Below are positions 48,886 to 57,649 of a stretch of 64,000 bases of DNA, piece after piece. The notes under the pieces are model-generated. The model was given only the letters and a program-made list of their open reading frames with translations. It did not search any database and had not been told where the DNA came from. Numbering within the stretch: the first letter of the stretch is position 1; each line of letters begins with the position of its first letter. A program made the translations under genes and the position numbers. Source of the stretch: Pelagibacteraceae bacterium (lineage in GTDB: Bacteria > Pseudomonadota > Alphaproteobacteria > HIMB59); assembly GCA_019651435.1 (NCBI GenBank), contig BOYI01000002.1, positions 1 through 64,000 on the forward strand, in the 5' to 3' direction.

Positions 48886-49566
48886 TAATCAAGGGTAAAC
48901 TGAACACGCTTATTCATTTTTCCCTTACTCTCATATTTTATAAATTTAAATTCCCCAATCTCTTTTGTGTTGGCAACATGGGTACCCCCACAAGGTTGTA
49001 AATCAATAGTTCCAATTTTAACCAATCGAATTTGTCCGTTAGTTCGAGGGGGCTGAACAGAAAGGGTGCGAACGAGTTCAGGTTGTTGATCAAGCTCTTC
49101 GCTGGTAATCCACTGATATGAAATCGGATGGGCTTGTTGAATAAAATCATTGATAATTTGATTAAGGGTCTCAAATTCAAAAGTCTCCTCTCCCAAGTCA
49201 AAATCAATTCTACTTTTCTCCAAACCAATCGAACCTCCCGTGACATAATAAGGAAGAGCTGCACATAATAGGTGCATCGTCGTATGCATCCGCATTAAAC
49301 GGAAACGATGATCCCAATCAATACTGCCCTGGATATCGCCGGAAGCGCCTTCAATAACATTTTCAAGAACATGAGCGATCCCTTTTTCGTGCTTAATTGT
49401 GTTGATAACATTGACTTTTTGGCCATTGACTTCCACGACCCTTTGTCTCCAGGCTGTCCTCCACTTTGGGCGTAAAAACAGCTATCCGCAGTGATAATTT
49501 TTCTTCCTCCACCGCCACAATGGGAGCATGGAATTCTTTAATATAGCTATCTTTTAAATAAATCAT
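48885..49566 (-). CDS. alaX: Trans-acting alanyl-tRNA editing protein AlaX, frameshifted at the N-terminus
   Basis: Hydrolyses mischarged Ser- (or Gly-) tRNA-Ala. From ATG 49566 (MIYLKDSYIKEFHAPIVAVE) breaks near 49455 must be repaired, restoring a GGQPGD-like stretch. The long frame has RMHTTMHLLCAALP with the H-x3-H zinc motif and LQPCGGTHVANTKEIG with the Cys and His of the other pair. About 230 residues. Overlaps a 58-aa gene by ATGA. Downstream DMT exporter also overlaps. Confidence 0.93.
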
Positions 49567-49739
49567 TTTTCACTCTCTTCTATTTTATAGTCGACACAAG
49601 CCTCAATCCCACCTTGAGAATTGCTTTCCATTTTACACTCTTCATAAAAACCATAATACTCAAAAGTAGAAGCCACATAGAGCGCAATTCCCATGATCGT
49701 AAAAACCGTAATGGCATAGATGATTTGTTTTGCTTTCAT
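49563..49739 (-). CDS. 58-aa single-pass membrane protein, hypothetical
   Basis: MKAKQIIYAITVFTIMGIAL is an N-terminal membrane helix, followed by YVASTFEYYGFYEECKMES and a polar tail with a second Cys (EACVDYKIEESEK). Two Cys in the exported part could form a disulfide. Start overlaps the helicase stop (TAATG), end overlaps alaX (ATGA), so it is part of one transcript. No family recognised. Confidence 0.7.
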   Translation of the reverse strand: MKAKQIIYAITVFTIMGIALYVASTFEYYGFYEECKMESNSQGGIEACVDYKIEESEK

Positions 49740-51038
49740 TAGATTAATCGGTCCTGAAATCCTATCAGTTGTTTGTTGACGATCACATCAGATTTTTTCA
49801 AAGGTCGAAGTAACTCAATTCCCTCTAAGCTAATGCATCGACTCAATGCAACATATAGTTGTCCGGGAGCAAAAGAACCCTGGCTCATATCTATAATAAC
49901 TTTTTCAAATGTTTGGCCTTGGCTTTTATGAATAGTAATCGCCCAGGCAAGTCTCATGGGATACTGCTTAAAAGAACCCGTCACATTTTCTAACACTTCT
50001 TGTTGATCATCGTCATAGGAATATTGAATACGATCCCACTTCTCCTTTTTGACCTCATAGATTTTATGATTAATTTTAACCTTGATCTTTTTCTCAGCAA
50101 TATCATGAATGGTTCCAATTGAGCCATTAACCCATCTCTTCTCAGGGTCATTTTTGATCATGATCACTTGAGCTCCCTTTTTGAGTTTGAGCACTTCATC
50201 CGTTGGGAAAAGTTCTTTGTAAAATTGTCCAGTGGCTTGAGCTCGATAAGAGAATTCTTCGCTGCTTAATTGTTTGAGGTAATTTTGATTAATTCCACTC
50301 GCACGAGCATTGGTTGTGGTCAAAATGATCTTCCCCTCATCCATTTCAAAGTTATCTACTAATGAGTCATTAAGATTATCAATTTGAGAATTGGTAATAG
50401 ATCCATCGCGCACAGCATTTAATAGGTAAATGAAATGATCATCGGTTTGACGATAAATGCTTTGTAATTCAAGGGTTTTAAACTGCGCGTCTTGAAAGAT
50501 ATTAGAATGAAAGAAAAATTGACCATTTGGATAAATTCTCTCAAGTAAACTAGACTCATCCATATTGACAACTGGGGGTAATTGAAAAAGGTCTCCAAAA
50601 ACGATGACTTGTACTCCTCCAAAAGGTTGGGTTAGTTTTTTACGATGGACGCGAAGAGAATAATCAATGGCATCGAAGACATCAGCTCGGACCATGGATA
50701 TCTCATCAATAATTAAGGTTTCGAGATTTTGAAGTAATTCTATTTGTCTTACTTTTTTAATATGTCGTGTTTGAATTACTTTTGGTGGAAAACCAAAAAA
50801 TGAATGTATGGTTTGTCCTTTAACTCGAATAGCCGCAACTCCAGTTGGCGCAAGGACGGCGGTGTTTTTGGGTAACTGACCGAAAATAAGCTAAGAGTGT
50901 AGACTTACCACTCCCTGCTTTTCCTGTAATATAAAAATGGTCTTTGGTGTTCTCTAACTGTTCAACAATAGACTCAAATTCCTCTGAAAGAACAAAGTCA
51001 TCAGGTAAAAGACTGTTATAATTTTTTTTATATGCCAT
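49739..51038 (-). CDS. PIF1-like superfamily 1 DNA helicase, frameshifted
   Basis: About 435 residues. ATG 51038 gives MAYKKNYNSLLPDDFVLSEE, then Walker A ITGKAGSGKSTLLAYFR. After breaks near 50880 and 50825, APTGVAAI, GQTIHSFFGFPPKVI, DEISMVRADVFDAIDYSLR (Walker B) and GDLFQLPPVV are read; the C-terminal RecD/PIF1 motif is RLAWAITIHKSQGQTFEKV, with LYVALSRC. It unwinds 5' to 3' DNA, perhaps G-quadruplexes or R-loops. It overlaps cinA by 11 bases. Confidence 0.9.
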
Positions 51039-51507
51039 GAATAATATCACTAGCCAATTGGAAACATTCTTTGACAGTCGCTTTTTGTATTTGCAATCGA
51101 GATAGTTTTGGAGAAAACTTCAGTTGTTCAATATAAATATTTTTATCAAAGCAAATGCCAATGAATACTAAGCCAACAGGTTTGCCTTTAGTCCCCCCAC
51201 CCGGACCAGCTACCCCAGTAGTTGAAAAAGTCATTTTGCTTTTAGTTATTTTATGAAGATTAAAGCACATTTGAGAGCAAACCTGCCTACTCACTGCTCC
51301 CTGACTTTTGAGCGTTGATGGGGAAACTTTAAGATATTTGATTTTTGCCTCATTGGAGTATGTAATCATCCCACTTTGGTAAATTTTGGAGATACCTGCT
51401 TGAGCTGTAAATTTTGATGCTAGCATTCCCCCTGTGCAAGACTCAGCAGTAGAAACAGTTATTTTATTTTCCATTAGATATTGAATAATTTTGGATTCCA
51501 CGCTCAT
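51028..51507 (-). CDS. pncC: CinA C-terminal domain nicotinamide-nucleotide amidohydrolase
   Basis: Intact, 159 residues from MSVESKIIQYLMENK (ATG 51507). TVSTAESCTGGMLASKFT holds the catalytic Ser and GVAGPGGGTKGKPVGLVFIG the glycine loop. It deamidates nicotinamide mononucleotide in NAD salvage. The longer upstream frame to 51567 lacks a convincing ribosome site. First gene in the run with the helicase, the 58-aa protein, alaX and the exporter. Confidence 0.92.
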   Translation of the reverse strand: MSVESKIIQYLMENKITVSTAESCTGGMLASKFTAQAGISKIYQSGMITYSNEAKIKYLKVSPSTLKSQGAVSRQVCSQMCFNLHKITKSKMTFSTTGVAGPGGGTKGKPVGLVFIGICFDKNIYIEQLKFSPKLSRLQIQKATVKECFQLASDIIHGI

Positions 51508-51569
51508 TAGATAGTTATACTTATTATAATCACCTAAAAATAACAACGACCGTTTAGATATCCACAAAA

Positions 51570-51651
51570 TGCATATATTTTTGATTTATTCACTATTTTT
51601 TTTCAATAAATTTGGGATTTTTAGTTTTTAAATATGCATAAATTGCATATT
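51570..51651. promoter_or_regulatory. ATGCAT repeats and a palindrome upstream of a microprotein gene
   Basis: AATATGCA, five bases, TGCATATT at 51631-51651 is a perfect 8-base inverted repeat; another ATGCAT lies at 51570-51575. It sits in the cinA/microprotein divergent gap, 31 bases before the ATG, where a repressor site would overlap the promoter. The TGCA core resembles Fur/Mur-type boxes of alphaproteobacteria only loosely. Confidence 0.45.
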
Positions 51652-51681
51652 ATTTACTCTAAAGAATCACGGAGGTAGAAA

Positions 51682-51765
51682 ATGGCAGATATGTTCTCAG
51701 GTTATTACCCCTTCCTTATCATGATCATTTGGCTAGTTGTAGGCATCATAGGTGCCCGCATGTAA
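51682..51765 (+). CDS. 27-aa single-pass membrane microprotein
   Basis: ATG 51682 is preceded by a perfect GGAGG at 51671-51675, six bases away. The product MADMFSGYYPFLIMIIWLVV continues GIIGARM: one membrane helix with a small polar head. A palindromic operator-like site is upstream and a hairpin is downstream, so it is a self-contained transcription unit. No family recognised; small membrane proteins of this size often regulate a larger membrane enzyme. Confidence 0.62.
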   Translation: MADMFSGYYPFLIMIIWLVVGIIGARM

Positions 51766-51775
51766 TGATGAAAAT

Positions 51776-51807
51776 TTGAGGGTAGCTTCCTTACAGGTTA
51801 CCCTCAA
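51776..51807. terminator. Hairpin between convergent microprotein and acyl-CoA synthetase genes
   Basis: TTGAGGGTA, 14 bases, TACCCTCAA: nine perfect pairs. It sits 10 bases after the microprotein stop and touches the stop of the minus-strand gene. No long T-run, so terminator strength is uncertain; it may serve both strands. Confidence 0.6.
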
Positions 51808-53459
51808 TTACTGACCAAACTCTTCGCTTTTTCTCTTAATAAATATTTTTGAATTTTACCTGTTGAGGTTCGGGGAATTGTTTCGAAAAAATAATACTTA
51901 GGTACCTTAAATGATGCTAATTTTTCTTTACACCACAATCGCGCTAAACCCTCCTTCCATTGATGATTAGTTTTCATTTCAATAAAAGCACATGGAACTT
52001 CGCCCCATTTTTCATCTGCAACAGCAATGACAGCAGCTGCACTAACTCCTTCATTCTTTAAAAGGGTTTCTTCTATTTCGATAGAGGATATATTCTCACC
52101 CCCAGAAATAATAATATCTTTTGAACGGTCTTTTAATTGCAAGTATCCATCAGGGTGCATCACAGCTAAATCACCAGAGTGGAACCACCCTCCCGCAAAA
52201 GCTTTTTCATTGGCTGTTTTATTTTTAAGATATCCCTTCATTACAATATTTCCTTGAAACATTACTTCCCCAATTGTTTTCCCATCAGCAGGAACAGGTT
52301 TAAGAGTATCAGGGTCAAGCACTTGCAAATGTTCCAAAGGAAGATATCTAACTCCTTGGCGGGCTTTCAGTGAGGCTTGAGAGGTCATATCTAAACCATC
52401 CCAATCGTTGTTCCATTCATTAATAACCGCTGGTCCATAAGTCTCTGTTAATCCATAAAGATGGGTAACTAAAAATCCTGCCTCTGACATTTGCTTTAAT
52501 ACACTCTCAGGGGGAGGGGCTGCTGCAGTAAAAAATTGAACTTGATGTTCTGGTTGATAATCTTGTTGGTTTTCCAATGAGAGAATTATGGACATGACAA
52601 TAGGAGCTCCACATAAATGGCTAACTTTGTGGTCTTTTATGTTTTGCCAAATAGGTTCTGCTCGCACTTGTCTGAGACATATATGAGTTCCAATAATTGC
52701 AGATAAAGTCCAAGGAAAACACCACCCATTACAATGAAACATGGGAAGTGTCCAAAGATAAACGGAGTGTTTGGGCATAGAAGCGACAAGGGCATTTCCT
52801 TGGGCTAGTAAATAAGCACCGCGATGATGAGAGACGACTCCTTTAGGGTCGCCCGTCGTTCCTGATGTATACCCTACAGAAATTGCATCCCATTCATTTT
52901 CTGGCATCAACCATTTATAATCTGGATCTCCTAGTTGAATAAATTCTTCATAATCAATGACACTATGAGAGTTTAAGATATTGTCTTTAGATGGGTCTTT
53001 TGTATCCACTTGCTTGTCTTGGTAGCAAACCAATAAGGGTTTTACTTTACACAATCCTAAAACTTCAAGAATGACTGAAGATAGTTCATGATCAAATAAC
53101 AAAATTTTTGAGTCAGCATGATCTAATTGAAATGCAATAGTTGCTGGATCCAATCTTGTATTAATGGCATGGATAACTGCACCACACATAGGGATACCAT
53201 AATGAGCCTCAAGCATAGGTGGAGTATTCATTAATAGAGTGGAAACCGTACTCCCTCGGGTCATTCCACGTTGAGAGAGAATTGAAGCTAATTGTTTAGA
53301 GCGCGTATAAAATTCTTTATATGTAAATTTTTGTGATCCATGAATGATGGCGATAAAATCAGGGAAAACATCTGAGGCCCGTTCTAGAAAGGATAAAGGA
53401 GTAAGAGGTTGATAGTTAGCAGGATTGGGGTCGAGGTTTTGATTGTAGGGGTTAACCAT
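51804..53459 (-). CDS. Acyl-CoA synthetase (AMP-forming)
   Basis: Intact, 551 residues. YTSGTTGDPKGVVSHHRGAY is the AMP-binding core, YGLTETYGPAV the acyl pocket motif, GWFHSGDLAVMHPDGYL and DRSKDIIISGGENISSIE the hinge, and RTSTGKIQKYLLRE carries the catalytic Lys. Converts a carboxylic acid, ATP and CoA to acyl-CoA. Resembles medium/long-chain and plant-AAE type ligases. Given DmdA elsewhere in the window, a methylmercaptopropionate ligase role is possible but not shown. Followed upstream by enoyl-CoA hydratase and OsmC. Confidence 0.93.
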   Translation of the reverse strand: MVNPYNQNLDPNPANYQPLTPLSFLERASDVFPDFIAIIHGSQKFTYKEFYTRSKQLASILSQRGMTRGSTVSTLLMNTPPMLEAHYGIPMCGAVIHAINTRLDPATIAFQLDHADSKILLFDHELSSVILEVLGLCKVKPLLVCYQDKQVDTKDPSKDNILNSHSVIDYEEFIQLGDPDYKWLMPENEWDAISVGYTSGTTGDPKGVVSHHRGAYLLAQGNALVASMPKHSVYLWTLPMFHCNGWCFPWTLSAIIGTHICLRQVRAEPIWQNIKDHKVSHLCGAPIVMSIILSLENQQDYQPEHQVQFFTAAAPPPESVLKQMSEAGFLVTHLYGLTETYGPAVINEWNNDWDGLDMTSQASLKARQGVRYLPLEHLQVLDPDTLKPVPADGKTIGEVMFQGNIVMKGYLKNKTANEKAFAGGWFHSGDLAVMHPDGYLQLKDRSKDIIISGGENISSIEIEETLLKNEGVSAAAVIAVADEKWGEVPCAFIEMKTNHQWKEGLARLWCKEKLASFKVPKYYFFETIPRTSTGKIQKYLLREKAKSLVSN

Positions 53460-53468
53460 AAACGAAAA

Positions 53469-54260
53469 CTACTCCTCCCACTGGGGAGTTCTTTTTTCTA
53501 AAAAGGCATCAATACCCTCTTTGGCATCTTGCTCCAGCATATTTTCTACCATTACCTTAGAGGCGTAATCATAAGCTTGATCCAATGGCATTTCGCTTTG
53601 ACGATAATAGGCCCCTTACCTTTTTAAGAGTTTTAGAGATTTAGAGGCTATTTTATTAGCTTTTTCTAATACATGCTTTTCTATTTCGGTGCTTTCTAAT
53701 GACTGAGTGATAATTCCCTTTTGTGCAGCTTCGGTAGCAGAAATAGGATCTCCTGTTAAAAGCATCTCCATGGCGTGCTTGGAAGAGGCATTGCGTGATA
53801 AAGCTACCATCGGTGTCGAGCAAAATAATCCGATATTTACACCTGGTGTCGCAAAGACAGAATTAGAGCTGGCATAAACTAAATCACAACTCAAAGCTAA
53901 CTGGCAACCAGCAGCGGTAGCTACACCCTCCACTTGAGCAATCACTGGTTTGGAATGGTTAACAATAGATTGCATCATGGTAGAGCATTGTTTGAGGATT
54001 TTTTGAAAATACGCATGACCTTGATCAGACTGAGATCGAGCAGTTTTTAGTTCCTTTAAATCATGACCTGCTGAAAATACTTTTCCTGTTGAGCTTAGAA
54101 TAATTACTTTACTTGGTCCTTGTTGGAGCTCATCAAGAGCCTGTTGTAGTTCACCAATCATTTTTTCAGAGAGAGTATTTTGAGTATCAGGTGAATTTAA
54201 TTGAATGTTCACTACTCCCTTATCTAGATCATTAATTTGGATAAGAGAATAATTGCTCAT
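53469..54260 (-). CDS. Enoyl-CoA hydratase/isomerase family protein, one frameshift
   Basis: Crotonase fold. SAGHDLKELKTARSQSDQGH carries the first oxyanion-hole region, EGVATAAGCQLALSCDLVYA the second, and NIGLFCSTPMVALSR follows; these match the ECHDC3-like branch rather than the classical E...E hydratases, so catalysis is uncertain. A break near 53615 moves the frame to GAYYRQSEMPLDQAYDYAS and KEGIDAFLEKRTPQWEE at the end. About 263 residues. Four bases separate it from osmC. Confidence 0.92.
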
Positions 54261-54263
54261 GAT

Positions 54264-54716
54264 TTATAAACTTACCTCAAACTCTACTTCCTCAGAAAGG
54301 GAGTTAGCAATAAAACAATAACGATGAGATCGATCATGCATCTCGTTCATCTCTTGTTCGCTCACAGTAAACCCATCACTAAATTGAACAGAAGGATTTA
54401 ATCGAATTTTAATTACGGCCATTTGGCCTTTGGAATTTTTTCCAAGGAAAGCCTCAGCTTTATCTTCATAAGAAGATACTGGCCATTTCGCTTTGGAGGC
54501 AAGTGCTAGAAAAGTCATCATATGGCAACTACTAATAGAAGCAGCCAGAGCCTGCTCAGGATTTGTGTTAGCTATATCACCACCCCAATCTGGTGCTGCA
54601 TCAGCTGTCAGTTTAAATTGATCATTGTAGGTAATCTCGTGGCTATTAGAGTACTTACCTTGAACCAGCTCTCCTTCTCCAAGCTGCCATTTTAATTGAA
54701 TGGATAATTCAGACAT
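54264..54716 (-). CDS. OsmC/Ohr-family protein
   Basis: Intact, 150 residues. PEQALAASISSCHMMTFLAL holds the peroxidatic Cys, and HRYCFIANSLSEEV the second Cys. Members reduce organic hydroperoxides with dihydrolipoamide-type thiols. Start ATG at 54716 gives normal length. It may guard the acyl-CoA genes next to it against lipid peroxides. Confidence 0.93.
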   Translation of the reverse strand: MSELSIQLKWQLGEGELVQGKYSNSHEITYNDQFKLTADAAPDWGGDIANTNPEQALAASISSCHMMTFLALASKAKWPVSSYEDKAEAFLGKNSKGQMAVIKIRLNPSVQFSDGFTVSEQEMNEMHDRSHRYCFIANSLSEEVEFEVSL

Positions 54717-54878
54717 AACTCAAAATAGTACGATTGAGCCAAAAGACCACCATAAAATCATTATAAATGAACCATTTTTCAGATAATTTAAATCACCAAA
54801 AGTACGTCATAATTGCGCTTGCTCAGTATTTCGAGAAGGAATAGAGTTTTCCTATAAAATGAGTTTCTTGGAGGAAGC

Positions 54879-56192
54879 ATGAGTAAGCCGAATAATCTTG
54901 AGTCTTTATGGATGCCCTTTACGCCTAATAAGACCTTTAAAAAAGATCCCCGCATTATTGTTAAAGCGAAAGATATGCACTTTACCAGTGATGATAATCG
55001 TCAAATTCTTGATGGCACAGCAGGTCTATGGTGTGTGAACGCTGGTCATGGTCGAAAAAAGATACAAGAAGCGGTTACTCAACAAATTGAAGAACTTGAT
55101 TACTCTCCTCCCTTCCAATTCGGTCATCCTAAACAGTTTGAACTAGCTAATCGTCTAGCAGAAATATTCCCCGAGGGAATGAACCATGTTTTCTTTTCTA
55201 ACTCGGGATCCGAAGCTGTCGACAGTGCCTTAAAGATTGCACTTGCGTATCAACGGGCACGAGGTCACTCCTCAAAAACAAGATTGATTGGCCGCGAGCG
55301 TGGTTATCACGGTGTTGGCTTTGGCGGTATTAGTGTTGGTGGTATGGTGAAAAACAGAATGTATTTTGGCTCGATGCTAAGTGGTGTGGATCATTTACGT
55401 CATACTCATAATCCAAGTGTCAATGCGTTCTCTCAAGGTCAACCAGAACATGGCGCTGAACTCGCCGATGATTTGGAGCGCCTAGTTCAACTCCATGATG
55501 CCTCAACAATAGCAGCCGTAATCGTTGAACCGATTGCTGGATCTACAGGAGTACTCCCCCCGCCTCAGGGATATTTAAAAAGACTAAGAGAGATTTGTAC
55601 CAAACACGACATTCTTCTGATCTTTGATGAAGTAATTTCAGCTTTTGGAAGATTAGGAAAAGCAACAGGTTCTGATTACTTTGGAGTTACTCCAGATATT
55701 ATTACTTGCGCAAAAGGCTTAACTAACGCGACTATTCCGATGGGCGCTACTATTGTTCAAGATTATATTTATGAGTCCATGTTAGAAAATGCGGATGCTC
55801 CTATTGAGCTCTTCCATGGCTATACATATTCTGGACACCCCGTTGCTTGTGCAGCTGCACTAGCAACATTAGACATCTATAAAGAAGAGGGATTATTTGA
55901 GCACGCGGGTGAGCAAGCCCCAAAGATTGAAAAAGCGGCTCATTCTCTCAAAGGAACCAAACACATTATCGATATCAGAAACCTCGGTGTGATCGCAGCC
56001 CTCGAATTAGAACCTAGAGGAAATGCTGTGGGTGCTCGCGGTTTTGAAGTCATGAAAAAAGCCTGGGATATGGGATTAATGGTAAGAGCTAATGGTGATA
56101 CGCTAGCTTTCTCCCCACCGTTGATTGTTCAAGATAGTCAGATTGATGAGATGTTTACGACAGTAAAATCAGCCCTGGAGCAAGTAGACTAA
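54879..56192 (+). CDS. Class III omega-amino acid:pyruvate aminotransferase
   Basis: Intact, 437 residues, PLP-dependent. GTAGLWCVNAGHGRKKI, VFFSNSGSEAVDSALKIA (phosphate-binding), RGYHGVGFGGISVGGM, LLIFDEVISAFGRLGK with the PLP Asp, and ITCAKGLTNATIPMG with the PLP-Lys. Matches beta-alanine:pyruvate aminotransferases. GGAGG at 54870-54874 gives a strong ribosome site; TATAAA at 54853-54858 sits too near it for a usual -10 unless the leader is short. Moves amino groups from beta-alanine, taurine-like or polyamine-derived amines to pyruvate. Confidence 0.94.
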   Translation: MSKPNNLESLWMPFTPNKTFKKDPRIIVKAKDMHFTSDDNRQILDGTAGLWCVNAGHGRKKIQEAVTQQIEELDYSPPFQFGHPKQFELANRLAEIFPEGMNHVFFSNSGSEAVDSALKIALAYQRARGHSSKTRLIGRERGYHGVGFGGISVGGMVKNRMYFGSMLSGVDHLRHTHNPSVNAFSQGQPEHGAELADDLERLVQLHDASTIAAVIVEPIAGSTGVLPPPQGYLKRLREICTKHDILLIFDEVISAFGRLGKATGSDYFGVTPDIITCAKGLTNATIPMGATIVQDYIYESMLENADAPIELFHGYTYSGHPVACAAALATLDIYKEEGLFEHAGEQAPKIEKAAHSLKGTKHIIDIRNLGVIAALELEPRGNAVGARGFEVMKKAWDMGLMVRANGDTLAFSPPLIVQDSQIDEMFTTVKSALEQVD

Positions 56193-56460
56193 AAACATCT
56201 CCGCTACAACCATTATCATAATTAAAAGCGCCGTTGGGTTGGTAGAAGCCACATAACATAATCCACCTATAAAAGAAGACGATGCCAGGGACGACCATAA
56301 TGGCGTTTATAATAAAAAAAACTACAGAGGTTAGAACCCGCATTGCTAGCTTCAATTTCATATAGGCGTTATAAAAAATACGAATAATCAGGCCTGTGGT
56401 CACCGCTGACAATAATAAGAAAGGTGCATCTAAGTGAGTGACTAGAAATTCGTAATACAT
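56155..56460 (-). CDS. Hypothetical 101-aa membrane protein
   Basis: From ATG 56460: MYYEFLVTHLDAPFLLLSAV, then FYNAYMKLKLAMRVLTSVVF and NAIMVVPGIVFFYRWIML; three hydrophobic segments and a Cys-containing tail (YDNGCSGDVFSLLAPGLILLS). An upstream in-frame ATG at 56508 adds 16 basic residues and is less likely. It overlaps the 3' end of the aminotransferase gene by 38 bases on the opposite strand. No family recognised. Confidence 0.6.
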   Translation of the reverse strand: MYYEFLVTHLDAPFLLLSAVTTGLIIRIFYNAYMKLKLAMRVLTSVVFFIINAIMVVPGIVFFYRWIMLCGFYQPNGAFNYDNGCSGDVFSLLAPGLILLS

Positions 56461-56552
56461 AAATTCTATCTTACACAGGTATCCTTTTTTTGTATAACAA
56501 CGTTTCAAGTAAGATGATTGACACCCTCAAAATAAAAGATACTCCTTTCTAA

Positions 56553-57587
56553 ATGAATGGATTTTGGTTCGGAATATCATTAATTATTGGTATTTATCTC
56601 GCAATTTTGTTAATCAGTGAGCCCTTAGCTCAGATGATTGGTTTTGCTGCAATACCAGTCAGTCTCTTGTGTCTTATTATAGGAATAATTATTGGCAATT
56701 TAGTCTCCCTTCCATCCAGCTGGGTGCGTGGAACCAACTATGTCAAAAAAAATATTCTTCAAATTGCAATAGTTTTTTTGGGTTTAAAAATCAGTTTGGT
56801 TCAAGTCTTGAATGTAGGGTTTAATTCCCTAACGCTCATTATTAGTGTTTTTTTAATAGTCTTTGTTTTAGGATTAATCTTACAGAGAATATTTTTTAAA
56901 GAAAAAGAGCTCATTGCTCTTATTGGAATTGGAACAGCTATTTGTGGTGTTACCGCAATCATGGCCTCATCATCCGTCATCAAATCAAAAGAACAAAATG
57001 TGGCTATTGCTATTTTAATTGTTGTTTTATGGGGGAGTATTGGTGTTTTTACCTATCCTTTTTTTGTAGAATGGTTCTTTTCTACTGAAATCTCTAAAGG
57101 TTTATTTTTAGGAGTAGGAATTCATGATACAAGCCAAGTCCTCGCTGCCTCTCTTATTCATTTTGATATCAATGGAAACTCTGTTGTTCTGGAAACCGCC
57201 ACTTTGACAAAATTAATCAGAAATCTATTCCTGGCTTTGCTTATTCCTTATCTTGCTATCAAAGTTCAATCAAATAGCCTTAACCAAACAGGCTTATTAA
57301 AACAAGTATCAAAAAATATCCCTTCATTTGTTTATGGATTTATATTTTTCATTTTTATTCGAACTATTTGTGATCAGATATTAGTCTCTTCTTCCATTTG
57401 GGATCAAATACTTGTTTGGAACCATCAACTAGTCTCAGCGCTCTTCGGGTTTGCGATCATTGCTTTAGGTCTGTCGATTAGAATTAGAGAATTAAAAGAT
57501 CTCTCCAGCTCATCAATTATAATTGGATTGATATTTAGTCTCGGAGTTCTCTTATTTGGGATAATCATTATTCCGATCATTGGTTAA
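56553..57587 (+). CDS. YeiH/UPF0324-family putative sulfate or anion exporter
   Basis: Intact, 344 residues, about ten helices. GIGTAICGVTAIMASSSVI and GVGIHDTSQVLAASLI are the two signature stretches of the family; GLSIRIRELKDL lies near the end. YeiH-type proteins are proposed to export sulfite or sulfate-like anions. Sulfonates such as taurine yield sulfite after deamination, so its place beside an omega-aminotransferase is suggestive; this is inference. Confidence 0.92.
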   Translation: MNGFWFGISLIIGIYLAILLISEPLAQMIGFAAIPVSLLCLIIGIIIGNLVSLPSSWVRGTNYVKKNILQIAIVFLGLKISLVQVLNVGFNSLTLIISVFLIVFVLGLILQRIFFKEKELIALIGIGTAICGVTAIMASSSVIKSKEQNVAIAILIVVLWGSIGVFTYPFFVEWFFSTEISKGLFLGVGIHDTSQVLAASLIHFDINGNSVVLETATLTKLIRNLFLALLIPYLAIKVQSNSLNQTGLLKQVSKNIPSFVYGFIFFIFIRTICDQILVSSSIWDQILVWNHQLVSALFGFAIIALGLSIRIRELKDLSSSSIIIGLIFSLGVLLFGIIIIPIIG

Positions 57588-57649
57588 ATTTTAGGATTTA
57601 CGAAAATATAATTCTAGATTAGCATTTTCTTGGAATTAGGAGTAAGGCG

